From NCBI GenBank assembly GCA_016206755.1, contig JACQQZ010000133.1, positions 1-12,885 of the forward strand: 12,885 nt of DNA, in the 5' to 3' direction. The translations under genes and the position numbers were made by a program. The DNA comes from Candidatus Omnitrophota bacterium (lineage in GTDB: Bacteria > Omnitrophota > Gorgyraeia > 1-14-0-20-64-10 > JACQQZ01). The notes under the pieces are model-generated. The model had not been told where the DNA came from and made no database searches. It worked only from the letters and a program-made list of their open reading frames with translations. Each line of letters starts with the position of its first letter. The stretch's first letter is position 1. Below, piece after piece: positions 1-7,769 of this stretch.

Positions 1-21
1 AATAAGAATAAGAATAAGAAT
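1..21. repeat. AATAAG hexanucleotide tandem repeat
   Basis: Three and a half copies of AATAAG open the window, encoding alternating Asn-Lys in the frame of the partial gene. The repeat may extend beyond the window edge. A short tract like this could vary in length without breaking the frame, because each unit is six bases. Confidence 0.75.
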
Positions 22-591
22 GTCCTTTCCGCAATCCAAGCTCTTGGTCCGGCTGCTGCTACCCCCGAAATTCTAGAAGGTCTAAGGCTTATTAGGTCTT
101 TCACTCGTGACAAAGACAAAGACATCGATACAATCCTCCGTGCTGTTGCCTCGGCTCTTGGTCCTGTTGTTTACTTGCCAGGTCAATTTGAAAAGGAAAT
201 TGAACCCCTTATGCCAGAAGGCACTGATATTCCTGAGGAAGCAACGGAAGCCGTGGTGTTACCTGCGCTTCCTTTGCTTGCCTACCGGTCGGCAGAACAA
301 GCTTCTTTTATTGACCCACTTATTTCCTCTCTAGAAATGGTTCAAGTGGTAACCCTTACGGATTCTATAATGCCTCCTGCGATTGTGCTCCATTTGGGGG
401 AGGCTCGACCGAGGGCAGAATCAGGATTTACATTTGTTCGAATGGATGATCTACCTGATGAACCCCTTCAAAGACGGTGGATTTTTCTGCGTCGAATGAT
501 GCCAGGAGGTTCTCCTGTGAGCTCGGTTGCGGTTGGAATTGTTGCTGAGCAGCGCTTGACGGATGGTCGGCTCGCAGTTTTCTTCGCATAA
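1..591 (+). CDS. Unrecognised protein, C-terminal 196 residues (5' end outside window)
   Basis: The frame is open from base 1 to the TAA at 589-591, so this is the 3' part of a longer gene. I do not recognise the family. The visible part starts with an Asn-Lys run from a hexanucleotide repeat, then a stretch that looks helical (about residues 8-55, including a DKDKD segment). A hydrophobic and acidic middle follows, and then a tail with several beta-like hydrophobic stretches ending in VFFA. I see no catalytic motif, signal peptide or clear membrane segment. It is visibly more AT-rich, with many T-ending codons (gct, ctt, cct), unlike the GC-rich, C/G-ending codons of the operon after it. A terminator follows it, so it is probably a separate transcription unit unrelated to hopanoids. 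An internal ATG at 175 exists, but the reading frame and codon style continue upstream of it, so I do not use it as the start. Confidence 0.7.
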   Translation, partial: NKNKNKNVLSAIQALGPAAATPEILEGLRLIRSFTRDKDKDIDTILRAVASALGPVVYLPGQFEKEIEPLMPEGTDIPEEATEAVVLPALPLLAYRSAEQASFIDPLISSLEMVQVVTLTDSIMPPAIVLHLGEARPRAESGFTFVRMDDLPDEPLQRRWIFLRRMMPGGSPVSSVAVGIVAEQRLTDGRLAVFFA

Positions 592-617
592 ACCTGTAGT
601 AAATTTCTGGTAATTTC

Positions 618-653
618 AAACGCCCGCTGCGGACAACAGCGGGCGTTTTGTTT
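618..653 (+). terminator. Rho-independent terminator after the upstream gene
   Basis: A perfect 12-bp inverted repeat (618-629 with 637-648), GC-rich in its core, closes a 7-nt loop and is followed by a T-rich tract broken by a single G. It lies 27 nt after the stop codon of the partial gene and before the promoter of the next operon, so it insulates the two units. The rest of the 139-nt gap (592-730) holds the promoter and a short leader and no gene. Confidence 0.92.
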
Positions 654-674
654 GTCATTTTCCTTAGAAAATTC

Positions 675-703
675 TTGCCGATCCGCCTCCTCCACGCTAC
701 AAT
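675..703 (+). promoter_or_regulatory. Sigma70-type promoter of the hopanoid operon
   Basis: TTGCCG at 675-680 and TACAAT at 698-703 are separated by exactly 17 nt, a near-consensus -35/-10 pair. Transcription would start near 710, leaving a leader of about 20 nt before the ispA start. It sits directly after a terminator and before a long run of tightly packed + strand genes, which supports its role. I see no clear operator or riboswitch; the leader is too short for one. Confidence 0.75.
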
Positions 704-730
704 ACGAAAATCTTACAAAGCGAACCAGCC

Positions 731-1579
731 ATGAGCGTTAGGATGTCTCGACGCACGCCACCACTGTCTGCCTATTTCAAGAAGCGCCAGGCGCTTGTCA
801 ACCGCGCTTTGGAGCGTGTTCTGCCCAAGGCAGATGCGTATCCCAACGTGATTCATGAAGCCATGCGTTACGGCGTTCTGGGGGAAGGTAAGCGCGTCCG
901 CCCGATCCTGGCGCTGGCTGCCTGCGAGGCGGTCGGCGGGGCCCTCGAAGAAGCGCTGCCGGCCGGCTGCGCCATCGAGCTGGTCCATGCCTATTCTCTC
1001 GTTCACGATGATCTGCCTGCGATGGACGACGACGATTTCAGGCGCGGAAGGCCTTCCTGTCATAAGCAATTCGGCGAGGCCATCGGGATCCTGGCCGGCG
1101 ACGCGCTTTTCACTTTGAGCTTTCAGGTCATTTCCCGGCAACGGTCTCATCCTGCGCGTTGGCTTCAGATCAACCAGGAGTTGGCCCAGGCCGCCGGTAC
1201 TTTCGGCATGATCGGCGGGCAAGTCGCCGACTTGCAAGGTCCGGAAGCTGCTGCAAAAACATCAACCCTGGAGTATATTCTTGAGCACAAGACAGGGGCG
1301 TTGATCGCCGCTGCCGTGCGTATGGGCGCTTTGGCGGGAGGGGCAACGCCCAAGCAGTTGGCGAAGCTGACCCGTTATGGCGAGTGCGTCGGCCTTGTTT
1401 TTCAATTGGTGGATGATTTGCTGGATCGCGACGGCGTGGTGAAGGTCTGGGGGGAATTGGTCACGCGCCAGCGCGCGGAAAATTTGACCGCTCAAGCGAA
1501 GGCAGCGCTGGCTTCCTTTGGGTCCAAAGCTCAACCGCTTCGAGACATTGCGGATTTTCTGAACTCCCGGGAGCATTAA
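731..1579 (+). CDS. ispA: Short-chain polyprenyl (farnesyl/geranylgeranyl-type) diphosphate synthase
   Basis: This enzyme condenses dimethylallyl or geranyl diphosphate with isopentenyl diphosphate, most likely to farnesyl diphosphate, the squalene precursor. The first aspartate-rich motif is DDLPAMDDDD at residues 93-102, preceded by HAYSLVH as in bacterial farnesyl diphosphate synthases. The second is DDLLD at 228-232. The GEGKRVRP segment (51-58) binds substrate phosphate. At 282 residues it is slightly short: after the second motif the usual GK...KATYP region is replaced by a compact DGVVKVWGE stretch. ATG 731 is used; an in-frame ATG at 743 is an alternative, and neither has a strong Shine-Dalgarno. 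It is the first gene of the operon, 3 nt before the DXS gene. Product chain length (C15 or C20) is inferred, not proven. Confidence 0.9.
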   Translation: MSVRMSRRTPPLSAYFKKRQALVNRALERVLPKADAYPNVIHEAMRYGVLGEGKRVRPILALAACEAVGGALEEALPAGCAIELVHAYSLVHDDLPAMDDDDFRRGRPSCHKQFGEAIGILAGDALFTLSFQVISRQRSHPARWLQINQELAQAAGTFGMIGGQVADLQGPEAAAKTSTLEYILEHKTGALIAAAVRMGALAGGATPKQLAKLTRYGECVGLVFQLVDDLLDRDGVVKVWGELVTRQRAENLTAQAKAALASFGSKAQPLRDIADFLNSREH

Positions 1580-1582
1580 ACC

Positions 1583-3499
1583 ATGGCAGGACTTTTGGAT
1601 AAGATCGACACCCCTCAAGACCTTCGAGCGTTGCGTCAGGATCAGCTTCCGCAGGTGGCGCAGGAGATTCGAGAGGCGATCATCGATACGGTTTCTCAAA
1701 CCGGCGGTCATTTGGGCGGCGCCATCGGCGCGGTCGAGCTGGTTCTTGCGCTGCATTACGCTTTCAACACCCCGGAAGACCATCTGGTCTGGGACGTCGG
1801 TTATCAGGCCTATGCCCACAAATTGATCACAGGCCGGCGCGACCGGTTTAAGACGCTGCGCCAGTACGGCGGCATCAGCGGTTTTCCTCATCGGGATGAA
1901 AGTCCCTACGATCTGTTCACCATCGGCCATGGCTGCACTTCCATTGCAACGGCATTTGGTTTGGCGCGCGCCCGCGACCATCAGGGCAAGAATCATCATG
2001 TCGTCGCGATCATCGGCGACGGTTCTTTGCCGGGGGGGTTGGCGTTGGAAGGACTCAACAATGCCGGACACTCTAAAACCAATTTCCTCATCGTTCTCAA
2101 TGACAACGACATGGCCATTGCGCCGGCCACCGGGGCGCTCAATCGCACGCTCAATCGAATCATCAGCGACCCGCTCTACAACCGCATTCGGCGCAAGATC
2201 ACCGAGCGCGTCCAGCGCTTGCCCCATCTGGGATTCGGCATTCTTCGTTTGGCGCACCAAATTGAAGAGCATTTGAAGAGTTTTCTGGTTCCCGGAATTG
2301 TATTCGAAGAGCTGGGCTTGCGTTATTTCGGACCGGTCGACGGCCACAACGTCGGCGAGTTGATCAAGACGTTCAACAACATCAAAGACCTCCCGGGACC
2401 GAAAATTTTGCACGTGCGCACCGTCAAGGGCAAAGGGTTGGCGTATGCCGAAAAAGAGCAGTGGAAGTACCATGGCGTGACCCCGTTCGATCCGGGCACG
2501 GGCGAGCTTAAGAAAAAACCGGCCCCGGAAACTTTTACCCAGCGGTTCGGAAAAACGGTGATTGATTTGGCGGAGAAAAACCCCGCCGTTGTGGCCATCA
2601 CGGCGGCCATGCCGGACGGAACGGGTTTGGTGGAGTTTTCCAAGAAGTTTCCGGACCGTTTTTACGACGTCGGCATGTGCGAGCAGTACGCCGTCGCATT
2701 TGCCGCGGGATTGTCGAAAGCGGGGATGAAGCCGGTCGTCGCCATCTACTCTACTTTCCTGCAGCGGGCGTACGATCAGGTGATTCATGATGTTTGCATT
2801 CAGCGCTTGCCGGTCATTTTCTGCATGGATCGTGCCGGTCTGGCCGGGGATGACGGCATTACGCATCACGGGGAATTCGACATCTCTTATCTGACGCCGC
2901 TTCCGAACATCGTTTTGGCGGCGCCCAAAGATCTCGACGAATTTGAAGCGATGCTGCATTTCGCCGCCAATTACACGGCAGGCCCCATCGCCATTCGTTA
3001 TCCGCGCGGCGGCGTTCTGCGCACCGAGGCCCCCATCATTCCGTTCGATGACCGGAAAAATCCGATTGCCGTCGGGAAGGGCGAATACTTGGCGCGCGGG
3101 ACGGATGCCGCCATCTTTGCCCTCGGCAGCATGGTGTACCCCTCTCTCGAAGCGGCGGCGTTGCTCAAGCAGGAAGATTTGAGCGTTTCCGTCCTCAATG
3201 CGCGTTGGGCAAAGCCGTTGGATACCGCGCTCATTGACGACGCCGTCCAGGCGCACCGCGTGCTGGTGACCGTGGAAGAGGGAACCAAGCGCGGCGGTTT
3301 TGGAAGCGCCGTCCTCGAATACTTGGAATCCAAAGGAATCAACCGGCTGCGATTGCGGGTGATTGGATTTTCAGACCGGTTTTTCGAACATGGCAAACGC
3401 GAGCTTCTCCTTGAGAAACAAGCGGGCTTAACGCCGGAAGCCATTGCAGCCCATGTGAAGTCGGTGTTGGCCCAAACGCCGGAGCTGCATTCCGTTTGA
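1583..3499 (+). CDS. dxs: 1-deoxy-D-xylulose-5-phosphate synthase (divergent)
   Basis: DXS condenses pyruvate and glyceraldehyde 3-phosphate with ThDP, the first step of the MEP isoprenoid pathway, in the cytoplasm. The 638 residues cover the whole family: GGHLGG (41-46), the ThDP motif GDG at 145-147 with NDN at 173-175, FEELGLRYFGPVDGH, YSTFLQRAYDQ, the catalytic Glu in EQY (E367), THHG with H428, RYPRGG, and a DRFFEHG C-terminal signature. Two normally conserved histidines are tyrosine here: WDVGHQ reads WDVGYQ (Y74), and the EQH after the catalytic Glu reads EQY (Y369). GHSS reads GHGC. A GGGAG ribosome site at 1569-1573 lies 9 nt before the ATG. Its place in the cluster suggests a pathway-dedicated copy boosting precursor supply. 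A related transketolase-like function is possible but less likely. Confidence 0.87.
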   Translation: MAGLLDKIDTPQDLRALRQDQLPQVAQEIREAIIDTVSQTGGHLGGAIGAVELVLALHYAFNTPEDHLVWDVGYQAYAHKLITGRRDRFKTLRQYGGISGFPHRDESPYDLFTIGHGCTSIATAFGLARARDHQGKNHHVVAIIGDGSLPGGLALEGLNNAGHSKTNFLIVLNDNDMAIAPATGALNRTLNRIISDPLYNRIRRKITERVQRLPHLGFGILRLAHQIEEHLKSFLVPGIVFEELGLRYFGPVDGHNVGELIKTFNNIKDLPGPKILHVRTVKGKGLAYAEKEQWKYHGVTPFDPGTGELKKKPAPETFTQRFGKTVIDLAEKNPAVVAITAAMPDGTGLVEFSKKFPDRFYDVGMCEQYAVAFAAGLSKAGMKPVVAIYSTFLQRAYDQVIHDVCIQRLPVIFCMDRAGLAGDDGITHHGEFDISYLTPLPNIVLAAPKDLDEFEAMLHFAANYTAGPIAIRYPRGGVLRTEAPIIPFDDRKNPIAVGKGEYLARGTDAAIFALGSMVYPSLEAAALLKQEDLSVSVLNARWAKPLDTALIDDAVQAHRVLVTVEEGTKRGGFGSAVLEYLESKGINRLRLRVIGFSDRFFEHGKRELLLEKQAGLTPEAIAAHVKSVLAQTPELHSV

Positions 3500-5457
3500 T
3501 GAGCCCAGAGATTTTTGAGGCGCAACAGCTTAAAACTTTCGCTTCCTCCGCTCAGGATGCGTTGACGCGCACCATTGTTCAAGCGCGCTCCGGGCTTTTG
3601 TCCATGCAGGATGTTTCCGGTTACTGGTCCGGCGAATTGGAAGCGGACACGACACTCGAATCCGACACCATCAAGTTCTGGCACTTTTTGGGCCGCGTGG
3701 ACCGCGCCCGGGAACAGAAGCTTGCCGCCTACATTCTCAGCAAGCAATTGCCCGCCGGCGGATGGAACATTTATGAAGGCGGGCCGGCAGAGCTCAACGC
3801 AACCGTCAAAGCTTACTTTGCCTTGAAGTTGGCAGGGCACAAACCGGAAGAGCTTTTGATGCGCAAGGCCCGCGAGGTCATTTTGCGCTTGGGCGGATTG
3901 GGCCGGGTCAACAGTTTTGAAAAAACATACCTGGCCGTTTTTGGGCAGTATCCGTGGAGCCAGGTCCCGTCCCTTCCTCCGGAAATTATTCTTCTGCCGA
4001 ACTGGTTTGTTTTTAACGTCTATGAAGTCTCGGCTTGGTCGCGGACCATTCTCATTCCATTGACTCTCCTGAATGCTTTGAAGCCACGGGTCGAAGTGCC
4101 CCCGGGATGCACGCTGGATGAGCTTTGGCCGGATCCTTCCCGGAAGGTCAGCGTGGTGACCAATGTTCAATCGAAAGGCGCCGCATGGCGGCGCTTCTTT
4201 CTGGCCGTCGATCGCATGCTGAAAATTTGGGAGGCGACGCCTTTCAAGCCGTTCCGGCGCAAAGCCATTCGCGAAGCCGAGCGCTGGTTGCTGGATCACC
4301 TGGTTGATTCCGACGGGCTGGGAGCGATTTATCCGGCGATGATCAACGCCGTCTTTGGTTTAAAGGCATTGGGCTATCAGGATGGCGACCCGATCCTCGA
4401 ACGCCAAATTCAGGAAGTGGATCGCTTGGGAATTGAAGAAAATGGCGCCGTTCGTCTTCAGCCGTGCTTTTCACCGGTATGGGACACGGCCATTGCTGCT
4501 TACGTGTTGTCTGGAACGGGTGCGGCCGCAAATTCCGAATCGTTGACGCGCGCCAATCGCTGGCTGCGCTCCAAAGAGGTGCGCCGCTACGGAGATTGGG
4601 CGGTGAAAAATCCGGGCGTTGCGCCTACCGGTTGGTACTTCGAGCATCTCAACGTGTTGTATCCGGATGTGGATGACACCGTGATGGTCGGTCTGGCCCT
4701 GGAGCGGTTGCGCTCGGTGGATGCCGAGGCGACGCAACATGCGATCGATCGCGCCCGCGCTTGGACATTGTCGATGCAAAATGACGACGGCGGATGGAGC
4801 TCCTTCGACAAAAATAACAACTGCCGGGCGCTCACCTATTTCCCGTTTGCCGATCACAATGCCATGCTGGATCCTTCTGCCTGCGACATCACGGGCCGCG
4901 TGCTGGAATTTTTGGCCACGCAGGGGATGACGACACGTGATTTGCCCGTTCAAAAAGCAATCCGATTCCTCTTGGACAGACAAGAGTCGGACGGAACCTG
5001 GTTTGGCCGCTGGGGTGTGAACTATATTTATGGGACCTGGCTGGCGTTGCGCGGCTTGCGGGCGGTCGGCGAGCCATTGGCCCAACCCCGCTATCAGCGC
5101 GCAATTCAATGGCTTGCGGATCATCAGAATTCAGACGGTGGATGGGGGGAAACAATCGCCACCTACGACGACCCTTCCTTGCGCGGCACCGGAGAGAGCA
5201 CCGCTGCTCAAACGGCATGGGCGATCTTGTCCTTTTTGGCGCTGGGGCAATCGGATCATCCTGCTGTGGCCCGGGGTGTCCAACGCCTGATTCAAACGCA
5301 GCAGCCGGACGGAACGTGGCAGGACCGTTCTTGGACGGGCACCGGTTTCCCAAAAGTCTTTTATCTCAAGTACCACTTGTACGCGGCTTATTTCCCGTTG
5401 CTGGCGTTGTCGGAATTCCAATGCCAGCAGTCGAATCAAGGCAATGACATGCCGTAG
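3499..5457 (+). CDS. shc: Squalene-hopene cyclase
   Basis: This membrane-associated class II terpene cyclase turns squalene into hopene/hopanol, the committing step of hopanoid synthesis. The protonating motif DVDD is at residues 390-393, inside YPDVDDTVMVGLALE. QW-type repeats of the alpha/alpha barrel end at W433 (NDDGGW), W501 (ESDGTW), W549 (NSDGGW) and W607 (QPDGTW). QPCFSPVWDTA and the C-terminal GTGFPKVFYLKYHLY are also family hallmarks. The length of 652 residues is normal for bacterial enzymes. The ATG at 3499 shares one base with the DXS stop (TGATG), so the two are translationally coupled; a TTG one codon earlier is a less likely start. The next gene is hpnH, the standard downstream partner. 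Confidence 0.97.
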   Translation: MSPEIFEAQQLKTFASSAQDALTRTIVQARSGLLSMQDVSGYWSGELEADTTLESDTIKFWHFLGRVDRAREQKLAAYILSKQLPAGGWNIYEGGPAELNATVKAYFALKLAGHKPEELLMRKAREVILRLGGLGRVNSFEKTYLAVFGQYPWSQVPSLPPEIILLPNWFVFNVYEVSAWSRTILIPLTLLNALKPRVEVPPGCTLDELWPDPSRKVSVVTNVQSKGAAWRRFFLAVDRMLKIWEATPFKPFRRKAIREAERWLLDHLVDSDGLGAIYPAMINAVFGLKALGYQDGDPILERQIQEVDRLGIEENGAVRLQPCFSPVWDTAIAAYVLSGTGAAANSESLTRANRWLRSKEVRRYGDWAVKNPGVAPTGWYFEHLNVLYPDVDDTVMVGLALERLRSVDAEATQHAIDRARAWTLSMQNDDGGWSSFDKNNNCRALTYFPFADHNAMLDPSACDITGRVLEFLATQGMTTRDLPVQKAIRFLLDRQESDGTWFGRWGVNYIYGTWLALRGLRAVGEPLAQPRYQRAIQWLADHQNSDGGWGETIATYDDPSLRGTGESTAAQTAWAILSFLALGQSDHPAVARGVQRLIQTQQPDGTWQDRSWTGTGFPKVFYLKYHLYAAYFPLLALSEFQCQQSNQGNDMP

Positions 5458-5512
5458 TGGGTGGCTTGAGCAGGCGTAGAACTTGTGAGCAAGTCAACAG
5501 AGGGGTTTGTTC

Positions 5513-6682
5513 ATGGCGGTTTCTTTTCGTCAAAGCATGGCGGTGGCGCGGTACATTTTCGAGCAGAAGCGCAAGGGGGTAGGGCGTTACCCGTTGGTGC
5601 TCATGCTCGAGCCGTTGTTCCGGTGCAATCTCGAATGCGCCGGCTGCGGCAAAATCCAATATCCGGAAGAGATTCTTAAAAAACGCCTCTCCCCCGATGA
5701 ATGCGAACAGGCGGCTTTGGAATGCGGCGCGCCGGTCGTCTCGATTCCGGGCGGCGAGCCGTTGCTGCACCCGGAGATCGGCGAGATCGTTCGCCGCCTG
5801 ATCAAGCACAAAAAATTCATCTACCTCTGTACGAACGCGCTGCTGCTTGAGAAAAAGCTCAAAGAATTTACGCCTTCACCTCATCTGACCTTCAGCGTTC
5901 ATCTGGATGGTCTGGAGGCCACGCACGACAATGCCGTTTGCAAAGAAGGCGGTTTCCGTTTGGCGATCAACGGCATCAAGGCCGCCAAGCGGGCCGGTTT
6001 TAAGGTAACCACCAACACCACCATCTACAACAAGGCCAACCCCGAAGAATTCCGGACCTTTTTCGATTACCTGATGGAGCTGGGCGTGGATGGGATGATG
6101 CTTTCTCCGGGGTATCCTTACGAGAAAGCTCCCGACCAGGAGCATTTTTTGCAGCGCACGCAAACGCAAGAATTGTTCCAGAAAATCCTGGGGAATCCCA
6201 AGCCGCATTGGGAATTCAACCACTCCACATTTTTTCTCGAATTCCTGCAGGGAAAACGCAATTACCAGTGCACGGCCTGGGGCAACCCGACGCGCAACAT
6301 CTTTGGCTGGCAGAAGCCCTGCTACCTGATGTCTGATGGGTATGTTCAGACGTTCAAGGAGCTGATTGAAGAGACGCCGTGGGATCGCTATGGGACTGGA
6401 CGCGATCCGCGCTGCGCCGACTGCATGGTGCATTGCGGGTATGAGCCGACGGCGGTCAACGATGCCACCGGCAGCTTGAAGAACATGCTTTATTCTCTTC
6501 GGAAAGACATGCTTCGTCCCAGGCGGAAGCATCCGCCCAATCTGGATGTTGTTGCCCCTGCTGCGCCCATTCAGTTTGGAACAGGCGCTGCTTTGGCGCC
6601 TTTGGCCAAAGGCCAGCGACCGGAAGAAGTCCCCGTGGGAGAGGCCATGGTGCGGCTTCCATCTGCCGCAACCAAAAATTAA
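5513..6682 (+). CDS. hpnH: Radical SAM adenosylhopane synthase HpnH
   Basis: HpnH joins a 5'-deoxyadenosyl radical to hopene, giving adenosylhopane, the first C35 hopanoid. The radical SAM CxxxCxxC motif is C38, C42, C45, in the family context [33 protein letters not shown] is the SAM-binding GGE region. The C-terminal half keeps the family's conserved cysteines ([33 protein letters not shown]), probably metal ligands. The start is ATG 5513, with AGAGGGG at 5499-5505 as ribosome site; a TTG two codons upstream is less likely. The gap after shc is 55 nt, the largest in the operon. The last 50 or so residues form a Pro/Ala-rich tail of no recognised fold. Confidence 0.95.
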   Translation: MAVSFRQSMAVARYIFEQKRKGVGRYPLVLMLEPLFRCNLECAGCGKIQYPEEILKKRLSPDECEQAALECGAPVVSIPGGEPLLHPEIGEIVRRLIKHKKFIYLCTNALLLEKKLKEFTPSPHLTFSVHLDGLEATHDNAVCKEGGFRLAINGIKAAKRAGFKVTTNTTIYNKANPEEFRTFFDYLMELGVDGMMLSPGYPYEKAPDQEHFLQRTQTQELFQKILGNPKPHWEFNHSTFFLEFLQGKRNYQCTAWGNPTRNIFGWQKPCYLMSDGYVQTFKELIEETPWDRYGTGRDPRCADCMVHCGYEPTAVNDATGSLKNMLYSLRKDMLRPRRKHPPNLDVVAPAAPIQFGTGAALAPLAKGQRPEEVPVGEAMVRLPSAATKN

Positions 6683-6697
6683 CCAGCGGAAAGGCGC

Positions 6698-7222
6698 ATG
6701 GGGACAGGAACTGCCTCACAAGATTTTGCCCGGAATGTTCTAGCGACTCTCGAAGCCGAGGGGTTTAATTTTTTTACCGGCGTGGCCGATTCGCTCGTCG
6801 GGCCATTGATCGCCCGCTTAAGCGATGGTCCTAACCCGCGCTATGTTCCTGCCGTTCGGGAAGACACCGCTGTTGGGCTTGCCGCCGGCGCCTATCTGGC
6901 AGGACGCTGGCCCTGCGTTCTGATGCAAAATTCCGGCGTCGGTTATTCACTCAATGCACTGACCAGTCTGAATCTGATTTACGAAATACCAACCCTGCTG
7001 ATCATCGGATATCGGGGGTACCAAGGGAAAGACGCCCCTGAGCACATCGTCATGGGACGCAGTTGCGAAGCGCTCCTGAAAGAAATCGGCGTTCCCGTGC
7101 AGATCCCGGATGCCGATCAATTGCTGGAAACCATCGCCGATGCGAGCCGGTGGATGAAAGAACACCGGACGCCTGCCGCCATTTTCATTCGCCCCGGAGT
7201 CCTCAACAGTGAACACGCGTGA
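6698..7222 (+). CDS. ThDP-dependent decarboxylase, alpha (PYR-domain) subunit; phosphonopyruvate/sulfopyruvate type
   Basis: This is the pyrimidine-binding half of a 2-oxo-acid decarboxylase such as phosphonopyruvate decarboxylase (Ppd/AepY) or the alpha subunit of sulfopyruvate decarboxylase (ComD). The Glu that activates ThDP is E55, in VREDTAVGLAAGAYLAG. QNSGVGYSLNALTSL (77-91) and IIGYRGYQGKDAPEH (102-116) match both families. KDAPEH resembles the KDEPQH of Ppd, while two separate subunits of about 170-190 residues resemble ComDE. The partner is the next gene, which overlaps it by 14 nt. A purine-rich GGAAAGG lies just before the ATG. The product would be phosphonoacetaldehyde or sulfoacetaldehyde, the substrate class of the aminotransferase two genes on. 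Family assignment is firm; substrate is not. Confidence 0.85.
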   Translation: MGTGTASQDFARNVLATLEAEGFNFFTGVADSLVGPLIARLSDGPNPRYVPAVREDTAVGLAAGAYLAGRWPCVLMQNSGVGYSLNALTSLNLIYEIPTLLIIGYRGYQGKDAPEHIVMGRSCEALLKEIGVPVQIPDADQLLETIADASRWMKEHRTPAAIFIRPGVLNSEHA

Positions 7223-7769
7223 AGCGCTCGATCAGATCGTCCCGCTGCTTGGGGATGAGCTTGTCATCCATACGACCGGGTTTATCTGCCGGGATTCCTG
7301 CGCCGCGGCCGACCGCCCAGGAAATTTCTACATGATCGGATCGATGGGGCTGGCCCCCTCCATCGGCTTGGGGCTTGCCATGTCGCGCCCCCAGCGCCGC
7401 ATCGTTGTTTTTGACGGCGATGGGGCGCTTTTGATGGCCATGGGAACTCTGGCAATGGTGGCCCGGGAGAACCCGAAAAACTTTTATCATCTGGTTTTTG
7501 ACAATGAGGCATATGCTTCGACAGGGCATCAGCCCACCCATTCCCGGCACGTCGATTTGGATAAAATTGCTCTGGCCAGCGGTTATGCTCACGTGTTGCG
7601 TGCCGACAAGCCGGAGCAGCTCAAGGCGGGATTTTTGAATCTTGTCTCCAAACCTGGGCCGGGATTCCTCCTGATCAAGTGCATCAACCGTTCCCCTCAG
7701 CCCGGCGCACGCATCGTTCACGAACCTTCGATGATTACGCGGCGGGTTCGTGAGGCGGTCGGGACATGA
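7209..7769 (+). CDS. ThDP-dependent decarboxylase, beta (PP-domain) subunit; phosphonopyruvate/sulfopyruvate type
   Basis: This is the diphosphate-binding half of the decarboxylase begun by the previous gene. The ThDP/Mg motif runs from GDG at 70-72 to N99 in VFDNEAYASTGHQPT, closely matching phosphonopyruvate decarboxylase and ComE. SMGLAPSIGLGLA (45-57) is the usual segment preceding it. The start is GTG 7209, inside the end of the alpha gene, with GGAG at 7196-7199 nine nt upstream. That site and the intact N-terminus (NTREALDQI) argue for a true two-subunit enzyme rather than a broken gene. The 186-residue length fits ComE. It ends in a 4-nt ATGA overlap with the aminotransferase, so the three proteins are probably made in coordinated amounts. 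Confidence 0.87.
   Translation: MNTREALDQIVPLLGDELVIHTTGFICRDSCAAADRPGNFYMIGSMGLAPSIGLGLAMSRPQRRIVVFDGDGALLMAMGTLAMVARENPKNFYHLVFDNEAYASTGHQPTHSRHVDLDKIALASGYAHVLRADKPEQLKAGFLNLVSKPGPGFLLIKCINRSPQPGARIVHEPSMITRRVREAVGT

Noticed and set aside
175-177. Internal ATG as the start of the first gene
   Set aside because: The frame stays open to base 1 with the same codon style, and no ribosome site precedes this ATG.
1262-3256. 664-codon open frame on the - strand opposite ispA and dxs
   Set aside because: It lies opposite genes with full family motifs. Its translation has no recognisable domain, and such long antisense frames are expected from GC-rich codon bias.
2998-4299. 433-codon open frame on the - strand across the dxs-shc junction
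   Set aside because: It spans two unambiguous + strand genes, has no family-like motif, and is a codon-bias shadow.
5481-5494. Small hairpin between shc and hpnH (5-bp stem, 4-nt loop)
   Set aside because: The stem is short and no T tract follows, so it is not an intrinsic terminator. It could occur by chance.
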